Below, piece after piece: positions 14,273-23,550 of a stretch of DNA of 64,000 nt. The stretch is from Rhynochetos jubatus. Taxonomy: Eukaryota > Chordata > Aves > Eurypygiformes > Rhynochetidae. Where the stretch lies: contig CM050668.1 of the NCBI GenBank assembly GCA_027574665.1, positions 8,084,001 to 8,148,000 of the forward strand, in the 5' to 3' direction. The notes under the pieces were generated by a model, which was not told the origin of the DNA, ran no database searches, and was given only the letters and a program-made list of their open reading frames with translations. The number at the start of each line of letters is the position of its first letter. The stretch's first letter is position 1. The position numbers and the translations under genes are program-made.

Positions 14273-14572
14273 TCACAGAATCACAGAAAGGTTTGGGTTG
14301 GAAGGAGCCTTAGAGACCACCTCATTCCAACCCCCCTGCCATGGGCAGGGACACCCTCCACAGACCAGGTTGCTCCCAGCCTCATCCAGCCTGGCCTTGG
14401 ACACTCCCAGGGATGGGGCACCCACAGCTTCTCTGGGCAGCCTGTCCCAGTGCCTCCCCACCCTCCCCGTGAAGAACTTCTTCCTGATGTCCAATCTAAA
14501 TCTCCCCACTTTCAGTTTAAACCCATTACCCCTTGTCCTGTCACTACAGGCCCTTGTAAAAAGCCCCCCCAG
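14273..14572 (-). mobile_element. CR1 LINE 3'-end fragment
   Basis: About 300 bases match the CR1 3' terminus on the minus strand, starting on plus with tcacagaatcacagaaagg and ending near aaaagccccccc. The segment contains the conserved C-terminal ORF2 codons (a version of [10 protein letters not shown] on the minus strand) and the short 3' UTR. It closely parallels the 3' part of the fragment at 2491-3155, so both come from related CR1 subfamilies. It lies in CASTOR2 intron 1 and is inactive. Confidence 0.93.
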
Positions 14573-17500
14573 GTACAGGAAAGGTAGTATAAAAGTCAGA
14601 GGATCTTGTTAGATCTCCTAAGCCACTTGCCTACTGAGACGTCCCCACAAAAGTGTAAGTCAGAAGCTCCCAAAAGATTAACAAATGGTTTGCTGCCACC
14701 AAGCAAACTCACCACTTGTCCCTTCCATGTGCCAACTTTGTGCTAAATCACAACTCTGCTATCGGCACTGCTGCTGGCAGCCTCCTATAACAGGTTCCAG
14801 TTCAGAAGTAGACTACTTATTATAATCTCTAGTAAAGAGCATTGAACAGTCCGAAGTAAGGAAGCTGGTTCTAGTTGGTGAGGAAGTTTAGGCATTCACT
14901 GCTTTTCTTTGGATGTGAAAATAAAACTTTATCAACCAGTACAAAATGTTGATTATATGTCAGACCACAAAAATGAGCTCAGATTCCCCGTTTCCATGGT
15001 CAGCACAGTAAAACTTTGTGCAGTACATCCAAAAATAAGAAGGGATTGTACAGTCACGAAACAGGCTTAATCAATCTTTACTTCTTTTGTGCCCTAATAA
15101 AACATTTTTGTCTCTTGTTTTCTCTCTTAACAAATACATCTTATAGTTAGCTACACAAAACCAAGCTGAGCTCGGGGGGAGGAGAGATCTCTACTTTGAA
15201 ATGATAACTGCAACTTACAGGCTTTGCTCTGTCGACTCTGAACTGCAATGAATGGAGTTATTTCCTCACATTCCTGTTGTATAATTCTTCCTTGACCAGC
15301 CTTCAGCTATCAGCAGATCAGAGCTGGAGTTTACTGTGGAGCTGGCAGTAAACAAAAGAACAAATCTGCACTGTTTCCTCTGAAAAAAGAGATTGTAGCC
15401 CTTGTCCAAATATATTAAAACACTGAAAACTGCAGGACGATTAAGGAGTTGTGCATTAGATAAATGAGGTAGTGTGCTCAACAGATTAAAAACAACCCTA
15501 AAAACAAAAAAGAGAAGAATTAAGTGGAAAGATTTACATATTTACAAAGCACAAACAAGGCATTGTCAAAATAGTTCCAGCCATCAAATGTAGCCTAATT
15601 TAAGTTACAACTCAGTGGAAGGACTAGCCTGTGGATTCAAACTACTGTGTTAATGAACAACTCAGCTATTACTTCTTGATGACGAATGCACAAGTCGTAC
15701 TTTTCCTTAACAGACCCACAATACATTTGCCCTACTGCTGAAGCATATGAGCACCCAGCTTGCAGGAGGAGCCACCTAGGAACTAATAAAAGCCATATTT
15801 TTCATTTAAATAATTACTTTCAGATGAAAGTCAAAAACAAATACCCAGCTGAAAGGATTTTTAATGAGCTGCATGGCAAAAGATAAATATTTTTTCCTCT
15901 TTTTATTTCTCAGCTCAACATCAGTGGCCATGAGTGTTGTTTCCTTTAAATCACTGGTGGTGTACTTGATCCCCAGATGATGCATTACATCTATGCAACA
16001 GCTCTGCTAACGGATGGAAAGAGTTTAGCATGAGAAATAAGGAAAAACAACCAGCCCACTACAACTACAGTCAGGTATTTATTTATTTAAAAGGCAAATG
16101 GCCAAGTACAGAAAAGAGGAAGAAAAAAATTTAAAAAACCCAAACATTCCCATTAAAATTCCAGTATCTAAACCGACATTTCTCCAGCACATAGTGCTTC
16201 CCAGCTTCACAATGCAGGTTTGATCCAGTAATTCTGTTCCACCTTTTGAATCTGATGTAGTTTCTAAGCTCTCCTGTTAGCTTTGGACTTGGCATCAGCC
16301 TTAGCCTGATGGGACCACATGGTAGGTTGAGGACCGCATGACAGGACTGCCAGGTGAAGAAAGGCATGAAATAAGGCAGTGCCCCACTGATCAGCCCACA
16401 TGCCAGAAGCGGAAAAGAAAGGGAAATAATAACATTTGTAGATAAACAATAAGAGACCATCAGGAAGGAAACCTGCTCCCTCCAAGGTTTAAAGTATTAA
16501 AACACTGCAGAATGTTCTCACAGCCCAGCAGCTGAAACGCCCAGCAGCCCTGAACACACACTGACAACATCCACAATCAAAGAGCTTATGGCCTTTGTTA
16601 GCCCAAACCAGTAACTTATTCTCCCTCCTTCTCGCTCATCTGACTCTCACCAGCTCTTACTGATCCTGAATATCCACCAGCAAGTTCAGCACCATACCCA
16701 CACGGGAACGCAAATGAGCAGTCAAAGTGCTTTGGGGAAGGGCAGGCAGGCGGCTTTAGCCATGAGGCTTTGCATCGCTCCAGCCTCCCGTGGTGTCTGG
16801 ACATCAGCGCTCGGTCCTTCTGTAACAGATGGTCACCAAGTCAGACTGAAAAAGAAGTCCCCAAAACTCAGATATAACACACACACCCCTGGGGAGGGGG
16901 GGAGGAGAAGATATTTGGGAGTCTTTGACACACCAAAGAAAACACAAGCAACCTGTTTTAGGTGAGTAAAGACTGCGTTATAACCTGCAAAGCTTTTATT
17001 CATTGGTCTTCCTAGGGCATACAGGATGGCAGAAGCCAAGAGGAAAGGATTGAACAACAGGAGTAACTTGCCTTTGCCAGATGATCACCCAACGTTGCAG
17101 ACCAATCTGTATTTCATACAAGGGCATGAACGACATTCGTTTGTCCGAGTTCATACCCAAGGAACCAGAGTACTGATCTCTTGAATGTCCTCAAATGAGG
17201 CATAAATACGTTTTAAGCACTTGTTTGTACTACTATGCTCTGAAATCCAAAATAGACCTTTTATTACAGTATCTCCAATTTCAGGACACCTAGAGAGTAA
17301 ACAAGTGATCAGGGAATGAGAAACACTTACATTAATAGCAACAGCACATTGTTTATAAGTAGAGGTGTCAATTATTACTAACCAAAGGGACAGGTTACCT
17401 AAAATACCATCACAAACTTGGCAAAGATAACAAACCCACTTTCAATATTTGTTCAAAGACCAAAGAAAAACCAGCTTATGCTATACAGTTTTTCATTGTT

Positions 17501-20500
17501 CACTGCTTGCTACATTTTTATTAGAAAGATTATTTTTAAGCACCTCTCCACTCTTAGAGTACCTCCTGCATCCAGCATCCCACGGTAGGGGCAGAATGAC
17601 AAGCAGCGTCAAACAGGGGGCAGAGTCCAGCCTGGCTCTTCCACCCTATCCGGCTTCTCTGGGAAGCACCTCGCTCACACAGCCTTTTGTATTTAGTACC
17701 AAATCTGCAAGCTGGAAAAGTGCCTTGAATTCCGCTTCAGGTCACCAATACACAGAAACTGCACCTCTAGAAGACAACCTGGCATCTTCAAAAAGAAACC
17801 AGACTGACAGATGCTTTTGAAGTGGCCACCTTAAACACTTCTGCGACCAAGGTCTCATCCTTTACACAAGCAGAACTTGTTCCTTCCCTTCAGCACACTG
17901 AAATAATGCCCCTCTCAAACTAAATAGTACCAGAAAACTGTTAGACTTTAAACTGTGAAGCCAGACAGATAACCTACAATTATTTTAACTGCTCAGCCCT
18001 GTGAATAAACCAACCTCTCAACTTCATCCTGGTTAAAACTCAGTATCATTAGAATTTAAATATCTTTCTCCCACAACTACTTAATTTCACTGTTTACCAC
18101 CGTATCTTTATATCAGGTACCAGAACAGAGAGAGGAAGGTCTACTTGTTAACTCACTGACCCCAGATGTTCAAGGGTCTACCAAAGCGTTACCCGGAAAT
18201 CAGGCTAGTTAGATGATACAGACACAGTGCTTGGAAGAACCCTGACCCCACTTCATTCTCCAGGACTTGAACTCCCCATATATTTTTTATACACACTCAA
18301 AAGACAAGGTCAGGCTCACCTTCCTTCTCCCTATTGCATGCACTGGTGGCTCAGTGCAAGCATTATCCAAGAGAGCCCTTCCTCCCCCTCCATTCAGATT
18401 TAATTCCTATGCAGCAAAAGGAGATGCCATTAACAATATTTTACAATTAGGGGGTACAAAAACCAAGACAGGAGTGTAGCAGCACATTAGCATGTCTGTC
18501 AAGACCCCAAGCAGGTTACTTAGGGCACATCACCAAAAGCATGAGATTGTTTAACTCTGACCAAGGAAGTGGAAAGGAGACACTTGGGTGGGAAGGAAGA
18601 TGTTCCTTTTGCAGCACACAGGGAGCTGAAGGTGGCAGTTTACAGACGAGCACAGTTCTCTGCCCCAGAGAACCAACATTTACAGAGGCACATACAAAAG
18701 AAAAAGCATGCAATGATAAAGCCAGACAGTTGTTCTGTTTACATACATAAACACACAGCACACCTTCTGAATAGGTCAACATCCTTGGCACCAAGGAACT
18801 CTAAAGGCAAACACCGTCCCAACACATTCAGTAAAAGACTAGGATGATGACGACAGCAAGAGCAAAAAGATTAGACACGTGCAAACCTTCAGCATGCAAC
18901 TAAAAATTACGCAGATCTGATCCTCCACTGGTGTGCCTGGCAGAGCTCAGCTGAAATCAATACACCTGCACTTTCACAGGCAGAGCATCAGGAGCATGTT
19001 GCTCCGTGTAACTGCTTCAGAGTTTTGCTATCATTTATTGCTGGACTACCTGTCTTGATGCAATTTTGCATAAACTACCTCTTGCCTAACTTAAAGTTAT
19101 GATTAATGGTGTTTTTCTTTCAGCTCAGTTCAGCCCACCGTTTTATTCACTACTGGTCTCACCTCTTCACCTCGTTAACTGCTTTCTTGCCTCTGGCCAT
19201 CGGAATAGTTCCAAAATTGCTGTTCTTTGTTCAAAAAAAATACTGCTATTGTAACAGAAGCTAAATTAAAAGACTCATGTCATGAACAAGGGTGGACTGA
19301 AAGTGGCAAAAGGCCAAATAAAAGGAGGGAGATTTGTTACTTTTCCTTCCCAAGAGGATTAAGGAAAACGTACAAGATTTAAAAAGAAATTGTTCCAGCC
19401 CTTTTCCCTGGTGTAGGAGAACATGAAAGAGGCTCTGCTACTCCCTCCAGATCACTTCTCAGAAGAGCCTGTGTAAAAGCTGTAGTTTCTTGCATGACTA
19501 ACATAAGGATAGCGATGATGTCATTGCCACCTCTCTGGATCACATCTGTCCCACAAATCATGACTTCTCACGGGCAGCCTTGCAGCACAGGTAAAAGCTC
19601 TGTTTGAGGTCTCATTGGGGAAAAATGTAGGTGGCGCAAGTAACCGGCATCTCTGCTATTTCATCCCAAAAGATGAGGAGGGGGTGTAGGCCGCCATCCC
19701 CTTTCACCCCTCAAATGGTCCTCTTCAATGGAGTGGCTGGTAGGGGAGATTTGTCTGTACCCATATAAAACGTTCTCTCCTGGGCACATTCACTTCTTAA
19801 AGGAGGAGGAAAAAGAAACAGTGGGATCATAAATTTATGGAGTTTCATCTGCCAGAGACCCTCGCCTTCCTCATAGACATGGTGCTCATCAGAGCAGGCC
19901 TATGGTGCAGGGACCTTGTTTGCCTCAGGGCATGTAAACAGCACACAGGAGAAGCAACGTTTTGGTATTATCGGTTGTCTTAAGAATGACACAAACAAGC
20001 TTCCCCTTCTCTCCCCTGCATCTCTACTGTCTGCAACAACAGCAAAACAAACAAAAGGGAAATACATAGAAGTTTCCCATGCTATTTCCACAGTTTTTGT
20101 TCCTGACTAGTGAGATACCATGAAAGGTAGGGAAAGGTTATCCATACTCACTGTGCATGGAAAAGGCCAGACACCACAGTGACCAGAGGCAATACTAAAC
20201 CATCAAGTGCTGCACCCAAAAGCAGGACAAGGTATCACAGCCCAAAGGGCTTATCTTACTGTCCTAACCCTTTCACAGCTCTCCCATGCTGAAGATGTGA
20301 AACAAAGAGACAACAGGGCCATCCCTGAACTTAAAAAACAACCAACCAACCCACTCCACCAAAACCGGTCTACACATTAGGAGTGACAGACCTGGTGATT
20401 TCACATGACATTAACAGTGACACTTTACACATAAAAGGGGGAGCACAACCCCTCCCAAAAAATCAGCAACCACTTTCAATTATAATGAAACAACACATCA

Positions 20501-21359
20501 AAAATAGAAAATTAAGACTGAAGAGCCTTTAATGCCCTGATGAGTATTCAGGGACAGTGGTAAACAAGGTGCTGCTGATACACTTTACACTGCAAACAAC
20601 GTTCGTGGAGAGCCAAATGGGACGAGCCCCAAATCAGAGTGAAATTTCAATGCACGAAGTTTAACTGTAAGATAAGGGACTGTAATCAAATTACACCACA
20701 AATAGGTCCATTCATCCACAAGCATTATCACAGAGAGAGGATTGAATTACAGCCTGGAATAAAACAATTTAAGAAATTAAAAGCAAATTTATTATCTATT
20801 TATTATTTTCCTACTGCCAAAGAAGATTTCCCACCTTCATACAAAGATGCTATCTGAGCTGAATCTGAGGAGAAAACTGAAATACTAATTATCAGTCTGG
20901 AAAAACAAGAAGAGTTGTGTTATTTACATTCCCATTCCTCTTTCTGAACAGAGCAACAAAGTCAACAAGCTAAGGGAAGACACAGAACATGCATTTGCAA
21001 TTCAAGTTGTTTTGCTGTGGAAGGCCTAGGCAGTTTATGTACACTCAATAAACCGGCCGGAGTAATTTTTTTTCCCCTCCCCCTAATAAAAAAAATTGTC
21101 ACAGTGCCTTCCACTACGTTTTTCCCCAAAAGCTATCACAATCCATTTTACTCAATACCACAATTTTTCGAGAGAACCAAGGGATGCACTTCCCCTCACC
21201 CTCCTTCAATCCGGCAGCCCTGAAAAAGCACCTTTTGGCACAAACACGCGTGCGGACGGTTGGCTCCTCAGTAAGTGCTGCGAGGAACCACAACCGGGGA
21301 AAAAAAGAGCGAGAGGAAAAAAAACCCCCCACACTCCTCCCCTCGTAGCTGTTGTTGCC

Positions 21360-21540
21360 TTTGTTGTCCTGCAGCCGGCCCGGGCCGGGCCCCCCCGGCC
21401 CCCACCTGTTTTCATTCATCCGCGGAGCGCGGAGCGCAGCTCCCGGCGCGGCGGCCCGGGAAGGGCAGCGGGAGGCTGGAGCCGCACCGGGGGCTGCCCC
21501 GAGACCGTGAGGGGGGGACCCCGAACTCCAGCGCTGACCT
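21360..21540. promoter_or_regulatory. CpG-dense block in the start of intron 1
   Basis: A second CpG-dense stretch (ccggcccgggccgggcc at about 21374, then cgcggagcgcggagcgc) lies about 640 bases inside intron 1, separated from the promoter island by the minisatellite and exon 1. It is probably part of the same unmethylated island interrupted by the repeat. It could hold an alternative start, but no initiator or splice structure is evident. Confidence 0.45.
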
Positions 21541-21596
21541 CAGCACCATCTCCCTGCCTTGGGATGGGGGGAGGGTGTAGGGAAGACCCAGGAGTC

Positions 21597-22141
21597 TCCC
21601 CTCACCCCCAAACCCCCTGCCCTCTGACGAGAAGGGCCCTTCACCCCAGCACCCTGACTTCTTGCAAGGAGGGGTGCCCTCACCCACCCCAGCTCCCTGC
21701 CCCTTTACAAAGAGGTTCCCCCGCCGACTCCAGCACCCTGCCCCTCTGCAGGAAGGAGGGTACCCCCACCCCAGGACCCTGTCCCCTTGCAAGAGGGTGC
21801 CCCTCACCCCAGGACCCTGCCCCCTTGCAAGAAGGGGTGTCCTCCATCCCAGGACCCTGCTTTTTTCCGAAGATTGGGGGGCGCCCCGCACCCCATCAAC
21901 CCACCCCCTTGCAAGAAGGAGGCTGCCCTGCCCCCTTGGAAGGAAGGCAGCCCCCACCCCAGCCCCTTCGCAAGGCCGGAGGGTGCCCCCCAGGCCAGCA
22001 CCCGGCCCCTCTGCAGGAGGGAGGGTGCCCTCTCAGCACCCTTGTAGCCAGGTTACCTCCCCCCAGGCACCCTGCCCCCTCACAAGGAGCGTGTCCCCCA
22101 ACACCCTGCCCCCTCGCAAGGAGGCGCCCGCCCCCCCCCAC
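21597..22141. repeat. GC-rich minisatellite of about 40-bp units
   Basis: About twelve to thirteen imperfect copies of a unit of roughly 35-45 bases follow one another. Each contains a version of caccctgccccctygcaag followed by a purine block (gaagg, gagggt) and a C-rich tail. Units differ by substitutions and small length changes, and two are longer composites. The strand bias is strong: C-rich on plus, G-rich on the CASTOR2 RNA strand. The array ends about 33 bases inside intron 1 from the exon 1 donor. It produces long spurious open frames on both strands that should not be read as genes. Confidence 0.85.
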
Positions 22142-22174
22142 CTCAAGTAAAGCGCCCCCAGCCCCAGCACCTAC

Positions 22175-22287
22175 CTCGTCTTGGAGGACAGGAAGGCAAG
22201 TTTGATTAATCCATAGGTAAACAACTGGATGCTCTCCTTGGCTATGCTGGCCACTCTGAGCCTGTGCTCTAGGATGTGCAGTTCCAT
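22175..22287 (-). CDS. CASTOR2: CASTOR2 first coding exon (GATOR2-binding arginine-sensor family)
   Basis: The minus strand reads from an ATG at 22287-22285 through 37 full codons and two bases of codon 38 to a GT donor at 22174-22173 (CGAG followed by GTAGGT). The peptide starts MELHILEHRL, continues RVASIAKESI, and contains LFTYGLIKLAFLSSKT. From memory this is nearly identical to the human CASTOR2 N terminus and clearly less like CASTOR1, which has a divergent segment here. The family is known as cytosolic ACT-domain proteins. CASTOR1 binds arginine, and CASTOR1/2 dimers bind GATOR2 and thereby restrain mTORC1. This exon gives the first strand and helix of the first ACT-like region. The start has a strong context (A at -3, G at +4). 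Splicing must occur here, because reading through the donor meets a TAG at once. The next exon should supply the rest of an Arg codon and then a CKFFSL-like sequence. I did not find it to the left, so only this exon is in the window. Confidence 0.92.
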
Positions 22288-22304
22288 CTTTTCCTCTTTC
22301 TCAT
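22269..22304 (-). promoter_or_regulatory. Overlapping upstream ORF across the CASTOR2 start codon
   Basis: An 11-codon frame (MRKRKRWNCTS, then TAG) starts 17 bases upstream of the CASTOR2 ATG and ends 16 bases downstream of the first base of the coding region, in another frame. Ribosomes using it would bypass the main start. The upstream ATG context is weak (C at -3, A at +4) while the main start is strong, so leaky scanning would be expected. The frame is seen directly; its use is inferred. Confidence 0.5.
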
Positions 22305-22315
22305 TTGTAGTTCAT
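22301..22315 (-). promoter_or_regulatory. Minimal upstream ORF in CASTOR2 5' leader
   Basis: A four-codon upstream frame (ATG AAC TAC AAA TGA) ends 13 bases before the CASTOR2 ATG. Its own start has a weak context (T at -3). Its stop overlaps the ATG of a second upstream frame. It lies in the transcript only if the leader is continuous here, which I assume from the lack of a convincing acceptor close to the ATG. Confidence 0.5.
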
Positions 22316-22596
22316 CTATCCCTGGGGTTTATTTTGTGTTTTTGAATGGGGAGGGGGAGGGGGGCTGTTATTGTCGGTGCCTTTTTTTTTTTTTTTCCCC
22401 TGGCTCCTTCTCCTCCTTCCCGGCTCCGGGGACAGGGAGGGGCGGGCGGGGGGGAGATGAGGGAGCAGAGGGTGCAAAAGTTGGAGCGGCGGGGGAGGCC
22501 GGGGGGCGCGGAGCCGGGCAGGGAGGCAGCGGAGCCCGGAGTGCCGAGCAGCTGGTGCTCGCTGGAACAAACAACTTGCCACTCAAGCCCGGCCCA

Positions 22597-22610
22597 GCGC
22601 GCCTGCGCGC
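22597..22610. promoter_or_regulatory. NRF-1-like site
   Basis: The sequence GCGCGCCTGCGCGC is a near palindrome of GCGC arms resembling the NRF-1 consensus (YGCGCAYGCGCR). It sits 10 bases from the ZNF143-like element in the same CpG island. It differs from the consensus at the centre, so the assignment is tentative. Confidence 0.35.
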
Positions 22611-22619
22611 CGCCCCGCC

Positions 22620-22640
22620 GCATGCCGGGCCTTGGAGTCC
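22620..22640 (-). promoter_or_regulatory. ZNF143-like promoter element
   Basis: Read on the minus strand this site is ACTCCAAGGCCCGGCATGC. It is close to the well-known vertebrate promoter motif ACTACAATTCCCAGCATGC bound by ZNF143. It lies inside the CpG island, about 335 bases upstream of the CASTOR2 ATG, in the position expected for a core-promoter element. Binding is inferred, not shown. Confidence 0.5.
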
Positions 22641-22889
22641 GCGCGCCGGACGGGACGGGACGCCCCGCCCCGGGAGAGGGCCCGGGCACCCCGCGCACCG
22701 CCCTCCGCGCTCAGGGGCGGGGAGCACCCGTCACTTTAGGAGTGACACGGGAATTGGGTACTGGGGCTCGTAAGCCACCAGCTTTTTGCTTTTTGCTTTT
22801 CCCGATGTGGTGAATTTCCGCCGCACCTCTCAGTCGGCTGGGGCAGGGGCGGCACGCGGGCATCTGGAAAACCTTCCACGACCTGAAAG

Positions 22890-22930
22890 CCAGGAGAAAA
22901 ACCAGGAGAAAAACCAGGAGAAAAACCAGG
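22890..22930. repeat. Short tandem repeat, 12-bp unit x about 3.4
   Basis: The unit ccaggagaaaaa is repeated three times with a partial fourth copy. It lies about 150 bases beyond the right edge of the CpG island, upstream of CASTOR2. Nothing suggests a coding role. Confidence 0.85.
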
Positions 22931-23463
22931 CTTCAGAAGTTTGCATTAACGATAAGGAAATACCCAACTCTTACCCTGTTATTCTGTGGGGCAGGTTGGG
23001 AGCCATCACCTATTTCCCTGGGCTGCAAAAACAGTGGGGAAAAAAAAAAACGCAATTTGCACAAAAGTACGACAAAGGTAAAAAAATACCAATTGTTGAG
23101 AACACTAAACCAGCCTTGTGCGTGTGACAGGTGGTGAGGTGTGAAGGGTGAACGGCCTGCGCGTCCCAGTCCTCGCCCCACTCCTCAACAAGGGAAGGAA
23201 ATAAGAAATAACATTCCGAAGGGACCTGCAAACCAGCACCCAGAGATGGGGCTGCTCTGGCAGCGAGTGCCACAGGGCTGGAATTAAATCCAGGCTTGGG
23301 GTATTCTTCAAACAGGACTTGGGCCATAAACCTGACTTTAGCTTCTGTGTAGGCTTCCCTCACACCGCTTCTGCCACGAACAACAGCAAAAAACCCACCT
23401 AGATCACTATGGCACTTTTCATTAGGAGTTCTCAGAGGCTTTATAACAACCATCAACAGCAAC

Positions 23464-23550
23464 CCTTCTCTTCTACACATGGGGAAACTGAGGCACCAGA
23501 TGTGTCCAAGGACACAAGATCAGAGATCAGTTGGCCAAGCCCCACTCTAG
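23464..23550 (-). mobile_element. Ancient MIR-like SINE fragment
   Basis: The plus strand reads acatggggaaactgaggc, followed by tgtccaaggacacaagatcag. This is the reverse complement of the MIR core (gaggaaactgaggcacag ... tgcccaaggtcacacag). It lies about 0.7 kb upstream of the CASTOR2 CpG island. Its divergence fits an old insertion. Confidence 0.65.

Larger units (their letters stand above)
1..22174 (-). other. CASTOR2: CASTOR2 intron 1 (partial, runs off left edge)
   Basis: From the exon 1 donor to the left edge I found no frame resembling the rest of CASTOR2 (for example the CKFFSLTETPEDY or GQPLGFDECGIV regions). The whole stretch is therefore read as intron 1. The plus strand is A- and C-rich over long spans, as expected of the template strand of a transcribed minus-strand gene. 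Apart from the repeats listed separately it holds unremarkable single-copy DNA. A small GC-richer pocket occurs at about 8700-9070. Short open frames here show no recognisable domains. Confidence 0.7.
22288..22745 (-). promoter_or_regulatory. CASTOR2: CpG-island promoter and 5' UTR of CASTOR2
   Basis: The stretch directly upstream of the CASTOR2 start contains the densest CpG cluster of the window, about 22400-22740. It has no obvious TATA box but holds GC boxes (ccccgcccc at 22663-22671, ggggcgggg at 22714-22722), an NRF-1-like palindromic core (22597-22610) and a ZNF143-like element (22620-22640). This is the usual make-up of a housekeeping promoter with dispersed starts. The transcription start is inferred to lie within about 22400-22640. 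The remaining piece down to the ATG would be 5' UTR and includes a run of 15 T on the plus strand (A in the RNA) at 22382-22396. The exact start site cannot be read from sequence alone. Confidence 0.75.

Noticed and set aside
16131-16485. Minus-strand frames with a basic segment (AKADAKSKANRRA) suggesting a ribosomal-protein pseudogene
   Set aside because: The match could not be extended in any frame to a known ribosomal protein; the resemblance is only compositional.
21412-21957. 181-codon minus-strand Gly-rich open frame
   Set aside because: It is the complementary shadow of the same minisatellite, with no recognisable protein features.
21096-22205. 369-codon plus-strand open frame, Pro-rich
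   Set aside because: It is produced by the C-rich minisatellite and CpG island; the repeat units are open in several frames on both strands. There is no domain, and it overlaps CASTOR2 exon 1 antisense.
22276-22813. Plus-strand open frames of 155-165 codons over the promoter
   Set aside because: High GC removes stop codons. The frames are Gly/Ala/Arg/Pro-rich translations of the CpG island and a poly-T tract, with no homology I recognise.
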